From assembly GCA_030645915.1 (NCBI GenBank), contig JAUSNO010000006.1, forward strand, positions 39,106 through 103,105: a DNA stretch of 64,000 bases. Direction: 5' to 3'. The translations under genes and the position numbers were made by a program. The stretch is from Undibacterium sp. GTDB taxonomy: Bacteria > Pseudomonadota > Gammaproteobacteria > Burkholderiales > Burkholderiaceae_D. Within the stretch, counting starts at the first letter, position 1, and every line of letters begins with the position of its first letter. Below are positions 8,301 to 18,192 of the stretch, piece by piece. The notes beneath the pieces are model-generated. The model saw only the letters and a list, made by a program, of their open reading frames with translations. It searched no databases and was not told the DNA's origin.

Positions 8301-10487
8301 TTAGTTATTCGCCGCTGCTCTTGCTTCGCCTATCGCCTTCAATACTTCATGCGCGCATTGCGGTATCGGCGTGCCTGGGCCAAAGATACCTTTGGTGCCA
8401 GCCTGGTACAGAAAATCGTAGTCTTGCGGCGGAATGACGCCACCGACAAACACAATGATGTCGCTCGCGCCCTGATCTTTCAGTGCCTTGATCAGTGCCG
8501 GTACCAGCGTCTTGTGTCCCGCCGCAAGTGTGGAAATGCCGACCGCATGCACGTCGTTTTCTATGGCTTGGCGCGCCGCTTCTTCCGGCGTCTGGAACAG
8601 CGGGCCGATGTCCACGTCAAAACCCAGATCGGCGAAGGCGCTGCCGACCACTTTGGCGCCACGGTCATGGCCATCCTGGCCTAGCTTGGCCACCATGATG
8701 CGGGGGCGACGCCCTTCGGCTTCGGCGAAAGTTTCTATCTGTTGTTTGAGTTGCGCCCAGCCTTCGTCTGCGCCAAATTCGGCGCCATACACGCCGGATA
8801 CGCTTTGAATGGTAGCGCGGTGGCGACCCCAGACGGCTTCCAGTGCATCGGAGATTTCACCGACGGTGGCGCGCAAACGCGTGGCTTTAATTGCTAGGTC
8901 GAGCAGATTGCCCTGGCCATCGCCCTGTACGCCTTTGGCGGCTTCGGTCAATGCGGCTAGTGCTGCTGTGACTGCTGCCTGATCGCGATTGGCGCGGATA
9001 TTCTTGAGTCGTTCTACCTGCGCCACACGCACAGCCGTGTTGTCGATTTCACGCGTTTCTACGCGGTCTTCCTTCTCCAGCTTGTACTTGTTGACGCCGA
9101 CAATCACATCCTTGCCCGAGTCGATGCGTGCCTGCTTCTCTGCCGCGCAAGCTTCAATTTTCAGTTTGGCCCAGCCAGATTCCACGGCCTGCGTCATTCC
9201 GCCCATGGCTTCGACTTCTTCGATGATAGACCAGGCCTGGTCGGCGATATCTTGCGTGAGTTTTTCCATCATGTAAGAGCCGGCCCAAGGGTCGATCACG
9301 TTGGTGATGTGGGTTTCTTCTTGGATGATGAGCTGGGTATTGCGTGCGATGCGCGATGAGAATTCAGTCGGCAAGGCAATCGCTTCATCGAGTGAATTGG
9401 TGTGCAAGGATTGCGTGCCGCCAAACACCGCGGCCATTGCTTCTATCGTGGTACGCACCACATTGTTGTAAGGATCTTGCTCGGTCAGCGACCAGCCCGA
9501 AGTCTGGCAATGGGTGCGCAGCATCATGGATTTTTGGCTCTTCGGCGCAAACTCTTTCATGATGCGCCACCACAGCAATCGGGCGGCGCGCAGCTTGGCC
9601 ACTTCCAGATAAAAATTCATGCCGATGGCGAAGAAGAAACTCAGGCGGCCGGCGAATTCATCGACATCCATGCCGCTGGCAATCGCGGTGCGTACATATT
9701 CTTTACCGTCGGCCAATGTGAAGGCCAGTTCCAACGCCTGATTCGCGCCGGCTTCCTGGATGTGGTAACCGGAGATGGAAATCGAATTGAACTTCGGCAT
9801 ATTCTTGGCCGTGTAGCCAATGATGTCGGCAATGATGCGCATCGATGGGGTCGGCGGATAAATATAGGTGTTGCGCACCATGAATTCTTTGAGGATGTCG
9901 TTCTGTATCGTGCCTGAGAGTTTCTCCTGCGAGACACCTTGCTCTTCGGCCGCCACGACATAACCTGCCAGCACCGGCAATACGGCGCCGTTCATGGTCA
10001 TCGAGACCGAGACCTTATCCAGCGGGATCGCGTCGAACAAAATCTTCATATCCTCGACCGAATCAATCGCCACGCCAGCCTTGCCGACGTCACCAGTCAC
10101 ACGCGGGTGATCGGAATCGTAACCTCGGTGCGTTGCCAGATCAAACGCCACCGAGACGCCCTGACCACCGGCCGCCAGCGCCTAGCGGAAAAACGCGATC
10201 GATTCCTCTGCTGTGGAGAAGCCAGCATATTGACGGATAGTCCAAGGCCGCACCGCATACATGGTGGCCTGCGGGCCGCGCAAGAAAGGCTCGAAGCCGG
10301 GCAGGGTGTCGGCATAAGGCAGGTCTTTGGTATCGGCTGCGGTATATAGCGGTTTGACCGTGATGCCTTCGGGCGTCACCCAATTGAGTTGCGCAATATC
10401 ACCACCGGGTGCGGATTTGGCTGCCGCCTTGGCCCATGTTTCTATGGAGGGAATCGCTACTTTTGGTGTGTCGCCGGGCTTAGTCAT
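8301..10487 (-). pseudogene. methylmalonyl-CoA mutase interrupted by one in-frame amber codon
   Basis: Translation from the ATG at 10487 ([23 protein letters not shown] upstream) runs in one frame to 8301, 729 codons including the stop, the full length of single-chain mutases such as E. coli ScpA. The only defect is TAG at 10182-10184, codon 102, between AEESIAFFR and [21 protein letters not shown]; homologues have Arg, Lys or Gln there. The C-terminal cobalamin-binding domain is complete, with DGHDRGAK carrying the lower-ligand His. The enzyme converts (R)-methylmalonyl-CoA to succinyl-CoA. One base change explains the break: real inactivation, amber suppression or a sequencing error are all possible. 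A GTG at 10151 could restart but would lose the N-terminal substrate-contact region. Confidence 0.85.
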
Positions 10488-10593
10488 GGTGCTTAATCCT
10501 TGCTTTAAATTGTGCTTGCGATCATGTGTGGAGTCACAAATCACATTAAATAGAATATTTTTTATAAAACGATTACTTATTTTAAACAGGTGC

Positions 10594-10635
10594 TTGACAT
10601 TGCATAGCCAGATAATACATTATCCATAATTATGA
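10594..10635 (+). promoter_or_regulatory. promoter and palindrome at the GntR gene start
   Basis: A perfect -35 TTGACA (10594-10599) is followed after 16 bp by TACATT (10616-10621). The predicted transcript start falls only a few bases before the ATG at 10632, and no Shine-Dalgarno is visible, so the mRNA may be nearly leaderless. A 10-bp perfect palindrome CATAATTATG (10625-10634) overlaps the start and is a candidate autoregulatory operator. Confidence 0.5.
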
Positions 10636-11321
10636 ATGCAAGAACAAATTTACCCAATCCCAACCATCTCGGCATGGTGCAACCGGCCCTGTATGAACAG
10701 GTGGCCGAGCGTCTGCGCAGCCGTATTTATGCGCATGAGCTGGTGCCCGGCTCCTGGATAGACGAGCAAAAACTGGCCGAAGAATACGGCATCAGCCGCA
10801 CCCCCATGCGCGAGGCGCTCAAGGTGCTGGCTTCGGAAGGCCTGGTTCAGCTCAAGCCACGACGTGGTTGTTATGTCACACAATTGTCGGAAGAAGACCT
10901 GGACGAGATCTTCCCGGTCATGGCTTTGCTGGAAGGCCGCATCGCCTTTGAAGCGACCAAAAAAGCCACAAACCTTGATATTGATGAATTGGTGGCGATC
11001 CATAAACGGCTGGAAAAATCCGCCAAGCAAAGCAATATCGACGGCTTCTTCGAGGCGAATCAGGATTTTCATCAAGCCTTGCAACGCTACGCCGGCAATC
11101 GCTGGCTGCAAAAGGCGATAGAAGATCTACGCATCATGCTGCGCCTGACCCGGCGTGATTCACTACGCGTTGATGGGCGGGTGACGCAGTCACTGGAAGA
11201 ACATAGATTGATACTCGCCGCGATACAGAATCATGACGCGGACTTGGCTAGCAGTTTGATGCATGATCATTTGCTGTCTGGGCGCCTGGCTTTGGCTAAG
11301 TTGCATATTGCGCAGCAGTAG
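10632..11321 (+). CDS. GntR-family transcriptional regulator with FCD domain
   Basis: The 229-residue protein has an N-terminal winged helix (about 15-85) with ELVPGSWIDEQKLAEEYGISRTPMREALKVLASEGLV, the classic GntR signature, followed by an all-helical FCD ligand-binding domain whose metal-binding pattern includes D, H and H residues (FFEANQDFHQAL, EEHRLILAAI, MHDHLLSGR). It is transcribed away from the methylmalonyl-CoA mutase operon with 144 bp between starts, so it probably controls that operon in response to an organic acid or acyl-CoA. The effector is not deducible from sequence. Confidence 0.9.
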   Translation: MNARTNLPNPNHLGMVQPALYEQVAERLRSRIYAHELVPGSWIDEQKLAEEYGISRTPMREALKVLASEGLVQLKPRRGCYVTQLSEEDLDEIFPVMALLEGRIAFEATKKATNLDIDELVAIHKRLEKSAKQSNIDGFFEANQDFHQALQRYAGNRWLQKAIEDLRIMLRLTRRDSLRVDGRVTQSLEEHRLILAAIQNHDADLASSLMHDHLLSGRLALAKLHIAQQ

Positions 11322-11352
11322 CTTTCTGGTTCGTTAATTTGAAATCGAATGC

Positions 11353-11728
11353 GCACTGTTTATGCGGGTGGTGGCGGCATTTTGGGCTGTTGGGCGCGTG
11401 TGGATTGCGTGTTCGGTTCCTTTTTCCTATCGCAGACGGTCGTTTAGGCTTTCATCCTCTTAAGATTTTTTGTCGTTGTTTTTAGATTGCTGGCCGGTGG
11501 TAGACCGGCGGCTACTTACTTTTCTTGTTTCGCCAAGAAAACGTAAGCAAAAGAAGGCGACCGCACTTCACTGCCCTTCGGGTTCCCGCTTGTGCAAGTC
11601 AAAAAATGGGAAGTGCCCACAACTCGCTACGCTCAGACAAGGGCACTTCTTTTTCCATTTTCTGCCTCGCACAACCGGCAGCTCAGAAGCGGAAGGCAGG
11701 TCAAGGGCAACTGCAACAGCGAGATTGC
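11353..11728 (+). repeat. left arm of a long inverted repeat flanking an unknown gene
   Basis: The inner part (11486-11728) matches the reverse complement of 12502-12732 with only scattered differences and a 12-base indel. Blocks such as GCGACCGCACTTCACTGCCC and CAGAAGCGGAAGGCAGGTCA are identical apart from orientation. The outer part (11353-11420) matches the reverse complement of 12819-12887 more weakly. Translating the repeat gives arginine/lysine-rich nonsense frames that are not genes. The gene-free stretch 11322-11787 holds only this arm. Confidence 0.85.
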
Positions 11729-11787
11729 GCAGGATTACGACGCACCATGAGCCCACTAGATTGTAGTGAAGGTAGCCTAACTCAAAG

Positions 11788-12372
11788 TTACGTGGTGCCG
11801 TCAGGGTAATTATGCTTTGTTCCATAGTTCGACGTACTGAGAAAGTCTCCCCACAATCCCCATTCTGATTGGTCGGTTTTAATTGCACCAAACACCCAAA
11901 GGCTACCAATTTTTAATTTTGGAATTTTGAGTGAACTTGGCGCAAATGTTAGCTCCCTGTTTAAGTGGATAGCCACGCAAAGATTTTCCGCATCTTTGTA
12001 TTTTTCGAGAGATGCGATTATTTCTTCAATGGTGCTTGATGCTGCTATATCAGTTGGTGCTAATTCTTTGAGTTGAACTTTTGTAAAAGTATTTCCTTCT
12101 TTTGACTGATACATGGCGACGAAATCATGATCCTGATCCTCGCCAGGGGACAGGTATATGGTTTCTCCGATTCTTTCACCCATTAAATGACAAAATATCG
12201 CGGCTTCCCGCATTTCTCTAACTTCTTTTAATTTGTTTGTACGTAGGGCTCGAAGTTTATATGCGGTCTTTGATTGTGAGACTTCTAGTTCGAATTTGCG
12301 AAGTTCAATGAGAAACGAACGCGGCTCTCGATATTCCAGTTTTAAAAATTTACGCAACGTGATGTTGTTCAT
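11788..12372 (-). CDS. uncharacterised protein inside inverted-repeat cassette
   Basis: This 194-residue protein matches no family I recognise. The N-terminal third is basic and helical (EYREPRSFLIELRKFELEVSQ). The middle contains SPGEDQDHDFVAMYQSKEG followed by FTKVQLKEL. The spacing of an acidic DHDF to QLK resembles the core of PD-(D/E)XK nucleases, but that is a visual resemblance only. The C-terminus has WVFGAIKTDQSEWGLWGDF. The gene is more AT-rich than its surroundings and is the only ORF between two long inverted repeat arms, which suggests horizontal acquisition. It has no membrane segment or signal peptide. Confidence 0.7.
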   Translation of the reverse strand: MNNITLRKFLKLEYREPRSFLIELRKFELEVSQSKTAYKLRALRTNKLKEVREMREAAIFCHLMGERIGETIYLSPGEDQDHDFVAMYQSKEGNTFTKVQLKELAPTDIAASSTIEEIIASLEKYKDAENLCVAIHLNRELTFAPSSLKIPKLKIGSLWVFGAIKTDQSEWGLWGDFLSTSNYGTKHNYPDGTT

Positions 12373-12501
12373 GGGTAGAAATTTAATTTAAAAAAAGTGT
12401 CGATGTCGTTGTTTTCATTTTACCAATAATTCCATATCCGTTTAAATCGCAATAATGCAGCAGGCGTAGTGTGCGTCATACGCACCGATTCCCAGAAGCA
12501 T

Positions 12502-12887
12502 GCAATCTCGCTGTTGACCTGCCTTCCGCTTCTGAACTGCCGATTGTGCAAGGCAGAAAATGGAAAAAGAAGTGTCCTTGTCTGAGCGCAGCGAGTTGTG
12601 GACACTTCTCATTTTTTGACTTGCACAAGCGGGAACCCGCAGGGCAGTGAAGTGCGGTCGCCTTTCTTTGCTTCCTCTTCTTTGGCGAAGCAAAGAAAGG
12701 GAGTAGCCGCCGGGCTACCCCCGGCCAGTAATCACACATCAACGAAAAAACGTCATTCAAGATCCAGTACGTTGCGAGCATTTAGATAGAACAAACTCAG
12801 CCTATCTCAAAAGGGGACGGAACCAAACACTCAATCCCCATGCTCCTCCCAGCACGAAATGCCGCCACCAACCGCATAAACATTGCG
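12502..12887 (-). repeat. right arm of the long inverted repeat
   Basis: This is the reverse-orientation partner of 11353-11728, strongest at 12502-12732 and again recognisable at 12819-12887 (GGAACC...CGCATAAACATTGCGT). Together the arms enclose about 770 bp with one gene. No transposase is present between them. The region 12373-13003 has no convincing gene. Confidence 0.85.
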
Positions 12888-13003
12888 TAAGCGTTTTTAA
12901 ATAGAATAAGAATCAGCCCGCCGCATGCCAGCAAAAATCTTTGCTACACTACGCACTTCAATTTTCACGATTCCGTGCAAACCTATTTCAGCCATTCTTC
13001 GCT

Positions 13004-14554
13004 ATGAAAATTCTCTCAGCTGCCATCGCCAGTATTTTTCTCGTCATCCTGCCCAGTTCTATTGTTCTCGCTGCCGACAAAGCTGCCAGCGCTTCTGCCA
13101 CTGAAGGCATCAACTGGCGCAAGGATAATGATGTGGATGCGGCGTTTGCCCTGGCTAAGGCAAGTCATAAGCCTTTGTTCTTGTATTGGGGCGCGGTGTG
13201 GTGTCCGCCTTGTAATCAGGTCAAGGCGACTATTTTTAATCGTCAGGATTTTATCGATAAATCGCGCCATTTTGTGCCGGTTTATCTCGATGGCGATACA
13301 CCAGGTGCGCAGAAGTTGGCGGCGCGCTTTAAGGTGCGTGGGTATCCGACCATGATCTTGTTGAAGGCTGACGGTAGCGAGATTACTCGTTTGCCTGGCG
13401 AAGTGGATTCTGAACGGTATGTGCAGGTGCTGACGTCGGCGATGAATGCCAGCCTGTCGGTGCAGGATACCTTGAAGCTTGCCTTGGGCGGTAGCAAGAA
13501 ATTGACTGCGGAAGACTGGAGTTTGCTGGCTGATTATTCCTGGGATGACCCTGAACAAAAATTGGTGAGCGCCAAAGAGCTGGCGCCGACTTTGCTGCGT
13601 TTGTCCGAGCTGAGTCCGGCAGGGTTGAACGCTACGCGTTTGTATCTCAAAGCCATTGCGGCGAGTGCTACCGTCAAGCCAGGTCAAACTGCGGCAGTCA
13701 TCGATAAGGCGGTTGCGACGGATAAATTAATCAAGGTACTGCAAGACAATCACACTGCGCGCGATAATATCGATTTGCTGGCGGGCGTGCCGGTGGACGT
13801 GGTGGCATTTTTGACTCAGGCCAAATCAGAATCACGGGCTAAATTGGCGGCCGCGTGGAACGCGGCGCTGGTCAAATTAGCCGACGATACTACGCTGTCT
13901 AAAACCGACCGGCTTGGGGCGATTGGTGCGCAGGTGGCGTTGGTCAAAATGGATGGTGCCAAGCCAGACGCTGGCATGCAAAAAGAGCTGAAGAAGCGCG
14001 TGGCGCAAATCGACCAGGCGACTACCGATGCCTATGAGCGCCAGTCTGTCGTGAATGCAGCGGCGCATGCCTTGGGCGATGCGGGCTTGCTCGATGATTC
14101 AGATATCTTGCTTAAAGCTGAGCTGAAGCGCTCGCATTCGCCCTATTATTTTATGTCCACTTTAGGTGCCAATGCCAGACAACGCGGCGATAAAGTTGCT
14201 GCCGTCAACTGGTATGAGCAAGCTTACAATGCATCCAAGGGACCGGCTACGCGGTTGCAATGGGGCGCAAGTTATATCAGCAATATGGTAGAGCTGAGCC
14301 CGGCGGATGAGGCGCGTATTGAAAAGGCGGCGCACGCTGTCTTGAGCGAAATAGCTGCAACCGAGAATGCATTTTATGAGCGCAATCGCGCGTCATTGGA
14401 GCGCATCGGCAAGAAGCTCAACGAATGGAATAAAGACGGCAAGCATCAGGTGGCGGTACAAAAAGTTCGCCAGCAGCTCGATGGTATTTGCGCCAGGTTG
14501 CCTGCGAATGATACGCAGCGGCTTACTTGCCAGAATGTGATGGCAAAGTCATAG
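13004..14554 (+). CDS. secreted thioredoxin-fold protein
   Basis: From the ATG at 13004 the 516-residue protein starts with a clear signal peptide (cleavage near VLA-AD, residue 23) and a thioredoxin domain with WCPPC (redox Cys67 and Cys70) and the cis-proline motif RGYPTMILL. The remaining ~370 residues are helical and repeat-like, without a family I can name. It is probably a periplasmic disulfide reductase or thiol-disulfide exchange protein. An in-frame ATG at 12941 exists, but the resulting extension would hide the signal peptide. The gene has no obvious operon partner; bacteriohemerythrin follows after 105 bp. Confidence 0.85.
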   Translation: MKILSAAIASIFLVILPSSIVLAADKAASASATEGINWRKDNDVDAAFALAKASHKPLFLYWGAVWCPPCNQVKATIFNRQDFIDKSRHFVPVYLDGDTPGAQKLAARFKVRGYPTMILLKADGSEITRLPGEVDSERYVQVLTSAMNASLSVQDTLKLALGGSKKLTAEDWSLLADYSWDDPEQKLVSAKELAPTLLRLSELSPAGLNATRLYLKAIAASATVKPGQTAAVIDKAVATDKLIKVLQDNHTARDNIDLLAGVPVDVVAFLTQAKSESRAKLAAAWNAALVKLADDTTLSKTDRLGAIGAQVALVKMDGAKPDAGMQKELKKRVAQIDQATTDAYERQSVVNAAAHALGDAGLLDDSDILLKAELKRSHSPYYFMSTLGANARQRGDKVAAVNWYEQAYNASKGPATRLQWGASYISNMVELSPADEARIEKAAHAVLSEIAATENAFYERNRASLERIGKKLNEWNKDGKHQVAVQKVRQQLDGICARLPANDTQRLTCQNVMAKS

Positions 14555-14659
14555 CGCAAGCTACATGCGGCTTGCAGCCTTAAAATGGTCTGTAGGGCGC
14601 ATGGATATTGCGTCTTCGATAATGATTTTGGATGAAATAAGTTTTTGATAGGAAAGTGC

Positions 14660-15073
14660 ATGGATTATTTTGAATGGAACGATGCGCTTAAAGTCGGCAA
14701 TCAATTGATTGACCAGGATCATTTTGAATTGGTCACCTTGGTCAATGAATTGCATCAGGCGGTGCAGGAAGGTAAGAGCACCGATGTTCTTGCGAAGATA
14801 TTGCAAGCGCTCCTGAACTACACACAGGAGCATTTTCAGCGCGAAGAATTGTTGATGGAGCACATTGCCTATGCCGATATCGAGGCGCATAAAGCGATGC
14901 ACCAGAAATTGCTCGATCAGGTGTTAGTTTTGCAAGACGCATTTGAGCGCGGCAGGTCGGAAGTGGCCAGCAATACCGCGGAGTTGCTGCGCTACTGGCT
15001 GACACACCACATCATGCGTACCGATAAAAAATTGTCGCATGCGATCCGGGAAGCGGGTTTGCTGGAGTTGTAA
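14660..15073 (+). CDS. bacteriohemerythrin
   Basis: The 137-residue four-helix protein carries all seven expected di-iron ligands: H21, H58 and E62 (HFQREE), H77 and H81 (HKAMH), H117 (WLTHH) and D122. Such proteins bind O2 reversibly and act in oxygen sensing, storage or delivery in the cytoplasm. The ATG at 14660 has AGGAAA just upstream and is preferred over a TTG at 14645. It stands alone, convergent with the ABC efflux operon. Confidence 0.94.
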   Translation: MDYFEWNDALKVGNQLIDQDHFELVTLVNELHQAVQEGKSTDVLAKILQALLNYTQEHFQREELLMEHIAYADIEAHKAMHQKLLDQVLVLQDAFERGRSEVASNTAELLRYWLTHHIMRTDKKLSHAIREAGLLEL

Positions 15074-15085
15074 GCAGCCTGTCAA

Positions 15086-16255
15086 TTAGCTGGCGCGCAG
15101 GCAGTCCACGATCTTCATTCTTGCTGCCTGCCATGACGGGATAAAGCCGCCAACAAAACCCATGAACAGCGAAAATAGCAGGGTTTTTACAATAATCTCA
15201 ACGGTTAGCTTGAACTGAAATGCCAGCTCGCTGAAGGTCTGGAAGTTGGTGGTGGAAATGTCCACCGTCTGCATCCACGATGCAGCAAACAAGCCTATCA
15301 GTCCACCTACCAGCGATAGTAAAAGCGATTCGAGCAAAAACGCCAGCAGCACGGCAGTGCGCCTGAAGCCTAATGCGCGCAAGGTGCCGATCTCGCCCAC
15401 GCGCTGCGCCACAGCTGCAAACATGGTGATCATCGCGCCGACCACTGCACCGATAGAGAAAATCACCGACAGGCTCAGGCCCAGGATGCGGATGAAGGTG
15501 GCGAGTGCCTCGCTTTGTTCGGCATAAAACTGTATCTCCGGTTTGGCTTCAATCTGCAAGCGCTGGTCGGCGTCGATAGCACTTTTCACCTTATCAAACG
15601 CGGCCTGATCGGCCAGGCGAAACACCATGGTGGAGTAGGCATTGCGCCTGTAGGCCGCCATCATTTGCTCGGCATCGCCCCAGATCTCGCTATCGAAACC
15701 GGTCTTGCCAGAATCAAATACACCCACCACCAGCCAGTCGCGCTGGGCAAAATGCAGGGTCTCGCCCAGGCCTGCACCACGAAAACCGCTGGCGATGGAA
15801 CGGCCGGCGATGATCTCTGAGCTACCTGGCCGGAACATGCGTCCTTGTATCATCTGCACTTGCGGGCGTAGCTCCAGCCCTAGCAATGAGGTACCGCGTA
15901 CCGTTACATTGCTGGGTTTGCCGTTGCTGCGCTTGGGCAGATTATTCAGCACTACCGGCTCTTTGCTCACCAGTCTGAAGCCACTGCCGTTGGTGGCGAT
16001 ACCCGGCAAACTCTCTATGATGGCAGCCTGATCGCGTGTGATGCCGCTATTGATTTCGGCACCGGCGCCTTTGCGCAAGACCAGCACATTATCTGGCTGC
16101 CCGGTCGCGACCAGGGTAGCGCGGATGCCTTCGCTCATCATCAGGACCGTAGCAAACACGAACACCACCAGCGCCATGCCGCCTGCTGTCAGTAATGTCG
16201 TTACGCGGCGCACCCAAAGGTTGCGCGCGATGTAGGAACGGGGGATGGCCTTCAT
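15086..16255 (-). CDS. FtsX/MacB-type ABC transporter permease
   Basis: The 389-residue protein has an N-terminal membrane helix (about 20-40), a large periplasmic domain, and three C-terminal helices around FIRILGLSLSVIFSIGAVVGAM, RRTAVLLAFLLESLLLSLVGG and FSLFMGFVGGFIPS, with GEIGTLRALGFRR between them. This is the MacB/LolC/FtsX topology, in which permeases do mechanotransmission rather than form a classical import pore. It is the last gene of a four-gene operon (adaptor, ATPase, permease, permease). DevC-like exporters have the same composition. The substrate is unknown. Confidence 0.9.
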   Translation of the reverse strand: MKAIPRSYIARNLWVRRVTTLLTAGGMALVVFVFATVLMMSEGIRATLVATGQPDNVLVLRKGAGAEINSGITRDQAAIIESLPGIATNGSGFRLVSKEPVVLNNLPKRSNGKPSNVTVRGTSLLGLELRPQVQMIQGRMFRPGSSEIIAGRSIASGFRGAGLGETLHFAQRDWLVVGVFDSGKTGFDSEIWGDAEQMMAAYRRNAYSTMVFRLADQAAFDKVKSAIDADQRLQIEAKPEIQFYAEQSEALATFIRILGLSLSVIFSIGAVVGAMITMFAAVAQRVGEIGTLRALGFRRTAVLLAFLLESLLLSLVGGLIGLFAASWMQTVDISTTNFQTFSELAFQFKLTVEIIVKTLLFSLFMGFVGGFIPSWQAARMKIVDCLRAS

Positions 16256-16293
16256 GTTGATGTCCTCATGCCACGTTTCTCATGTCACTTTTC

Positions 16294-17451
16294 TCAAGCC
16301 ACATGTCTCAAGCCGTTGACGATATCGATACGACTCATCTTCCATGCCGGCCACGCCGCCGCCACCACACCAACGATCACGCTGGCGAGTAATTGCAAGC
16401 CCATGGTGGTTTCAGACACGGCAAAAGTGGGAAATAAAGTGCCAACCGCTTTGGCAAAGGCGGCAGCAATCGGCACCGTGAGCAGCATGCCTATGCCGCC
16501 GCCTATCAGGGCGATCACCAGGCTCTCGCCAAACAAAAGCTTCACCACAAAGCCCGGTGAAAATCCCAGCGCTTTCAAGGTTGCATATTCCGCTAGCCGT
16601 TCTCGCGCCGTCATCGTCATGGTATTGGCCATTACCGCCATGATGATGACAACGATGACAAAACTCACGGCATTGATGGCAACCAGAATCGCTTCGCTCA
16701 TCGAGACAAAGCCCAGCTGAAATGCCTTCTCGGTTTCTGTCAGCGTTTCGGCCAGTGAATTCTTGAACTGGGCGTCGATGCGTTCTGAAATCAGCGGCGC
16801 ATTATTCGGCTCGTTGATGCGCACGATATACACGCCCACATAGTCAGCGCCCCGGCCGATGCGCTTGCGTGCGGATTCTGCCAAAAACTGCCAATGAAAC
16901 AGTAGCTGGGATTCGTCGGTTTTGGCGTCGACGCCATCCCAGATGCCGCGCAAGGTAAACGTCCAGGTACCGGGATAGATTGTGCCGCGCAGGGGGATCT
17001 GGTCGCCGATTTTCCAGCCATACTGGTTGGCTAATTTACGCCCGACTATCGCGCCCTGGCGATCCAGGATGAAGGCTTTTTTTTCTTCGTCCTTAAGCAC
17101 ATATTCGGGGTAGAGCGCCAGATAGCTGGTGGGTTCTACGGCAAATTGCGGGAAAAAATTGCGCTCGGTAATATACACGCCGCCAAACCAGTTGGACCAG
17201 CTGATGCCGGTCACGCCATCCACGGTTTTTAGCCGCTCGGCATAATTGAGCGGCAGCGGAAAGGTGAGCGAAATCGCATTGCGCGTAATCAGGCGCGTGC
17301 TGGAAGTGCCGTCAACGCCGGCATACCAGGCGTCGATGATGGTACGCAGCAAGCCGAAGGCGCAGATCGCGACCACCAGGCCGACCATGGTCAGCAGGGT
17401 GCGCAGCTTGTGTCGGAAGGCATTCTTGAGTAGTAATCGGAAGATGAACAT
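16294..17451 (-). CDS. FtsX/MacB-type ABC transporter permease
   Basis: The 385-residue second permease of the operon has the same topology: an N-terminal helix after [18 protein letters not shown], a large periplasmic domain and three C-terminal helices, with [19 protein letters not shown] as the coupling segment to the ATPase. It likely pairs with the downstream permease as a heterodimer. It begins 18 bp after the ATPase gene. The ATG at 17451 places the first membrane helix at the expected distance. Confidence 0.9.
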   Translation of the reverse strand: MFIFRLLLKNAFRHKLRTLLTMVGLVVAICAFGLLRTIIDAWYAGVDGTSSTRLITRNAISLTFPLPLNYAERLKTVDGVTGISWSNWFGGVYITERNFFPQFAVEPTSYLALYPEYVLKDEEKKAFILDRQGAIVGRKLANQYGWKIGDQIPLRGTIYPGTWTFTLRGIWDGVDAKTDESQLLFHWQFLAESARKRIGRGADYVGVYIVRINEPNNAPLISERIDAQFKNSLAETLTETEKAFQLGFVSMSEAILVAINAVSFVIVVIIMAVMANTMTMTARERLAEYATLKALGFSPGFVVKLLFGESLVIALIGGGIGMLLTVPIAAAFAKAVGTLFPTFAVSETTMGLQLLASVIVGVVAAAWPAWKMSRIDIVNGLRHVA

Positions 17452-17469
17452 CGCGTTTATCCGGCAGCT

Positions 17470-18192
17470 TCAGTGCTGTTCAGTGATAATTTCATCATCC
17501 GGTACCAGCACGCCTTTTTCCAGATGGATCAGACGCTTGGCGCGTGAAGCTGCCTTCGGATCATGCGTGACCATGATGATGGTCTTGCCGAGTTCAGAAT
17601 GCAGCTCTTCCATCAGATCCAGCACCTCGCCGGCAGTGACTCTATCTAGATCGCCTGTCGGTTCATCGGCCACGATCACGGTCGGGTCGGTCACCAGCGC
17701 ACGGGCAATCGCCACGCGCTGTTGCTGGCCGCCGGACAACTCATTGGGGTAGTGATCCATACGGTCAGTGAGGCTGACCATGTTCAGCGCGGCCTCGACA
17801 TGCTCCTTGCGCTGGGCGCGTGAGAGTCTGGTCAGCAATAAGGGCAGTTCAACGTTTTCAAATGCGGTCAGCACCGGCATCAGGTTGTAGAACTGAAAGA
17901 TGAATCCGACGTTGGCGGCACGCCAGTCCGCCAGTTCGCCTTCGCTTAAGTTGGCGATATTCACGCCACCAATTTCTATGCTGCCGCTGGTGGGTTTGTC
18001 GATGCCTGCAATCAGATTGAGCAGGGTGCTTTTGCCGGAGCCGCTCGGCCCCATCAGTGCGATGAATTCACCTGCACGCACTTCTAGGTCGACGCCTTCC
18101 AGCACGGGAATGATTTGCCCGCCACGCGTGTATGACTTGCCCAGATTGTGAATGCGGATCAGCGTTTCATTGGATTCAATGGCGCCGGTCAT
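17470..18192 (-). CDS. MacB/LolD-type ABC transporter ATP-binding protein
   Basis: The 240-residue ATPase has Walker [11 protein letters not shown]-loop [10 protein letters not shown], signature LSGGQQQR, Walker [13 protein letters not shown] and switch His in MVTHDPKAA. These are the LolD/MacB/FtsE subgroup hallmarks. Its start overlaps the HlyD adaptor stop by four bases (18189-18192), showing coupling. With the two FtsX-type permeases and the adaptor it would drive export across the envelope, probably with a TolC-like channel encoded elsewhere. Confidence 0.95.
   Translation of the reverse strand: MTGAIESNETLIRIHNLGKSYTRGGQIIPVLEGVDLEVRAGEFIALMGPSGSGKSTLLNLIAGIDKPTSGSIEIGGVNIANLSEGELADWRAANVGFIFQFYNLMPVLTAFENVELPLLLTRLSRAQRKEHVEAALNMVSLTDRMDHYPNELSGGQQQRVAIARALVTDPTVIVADEPTGDLDRVTAGEVLDLMEELHSELGKTIIMVTHDPKAASRAKRLIHLEKGVLVPDDEIITEQH

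Noticed and set aside
11470..11809. Overlapping ORFs within the left inverted repeat, repeated in the right arm (SSEAEGR-type peptides)
   Set aside because: They are frames through a repeated non-coding sequence with frameshifts between copies and no consistent start or ribosome binding site.
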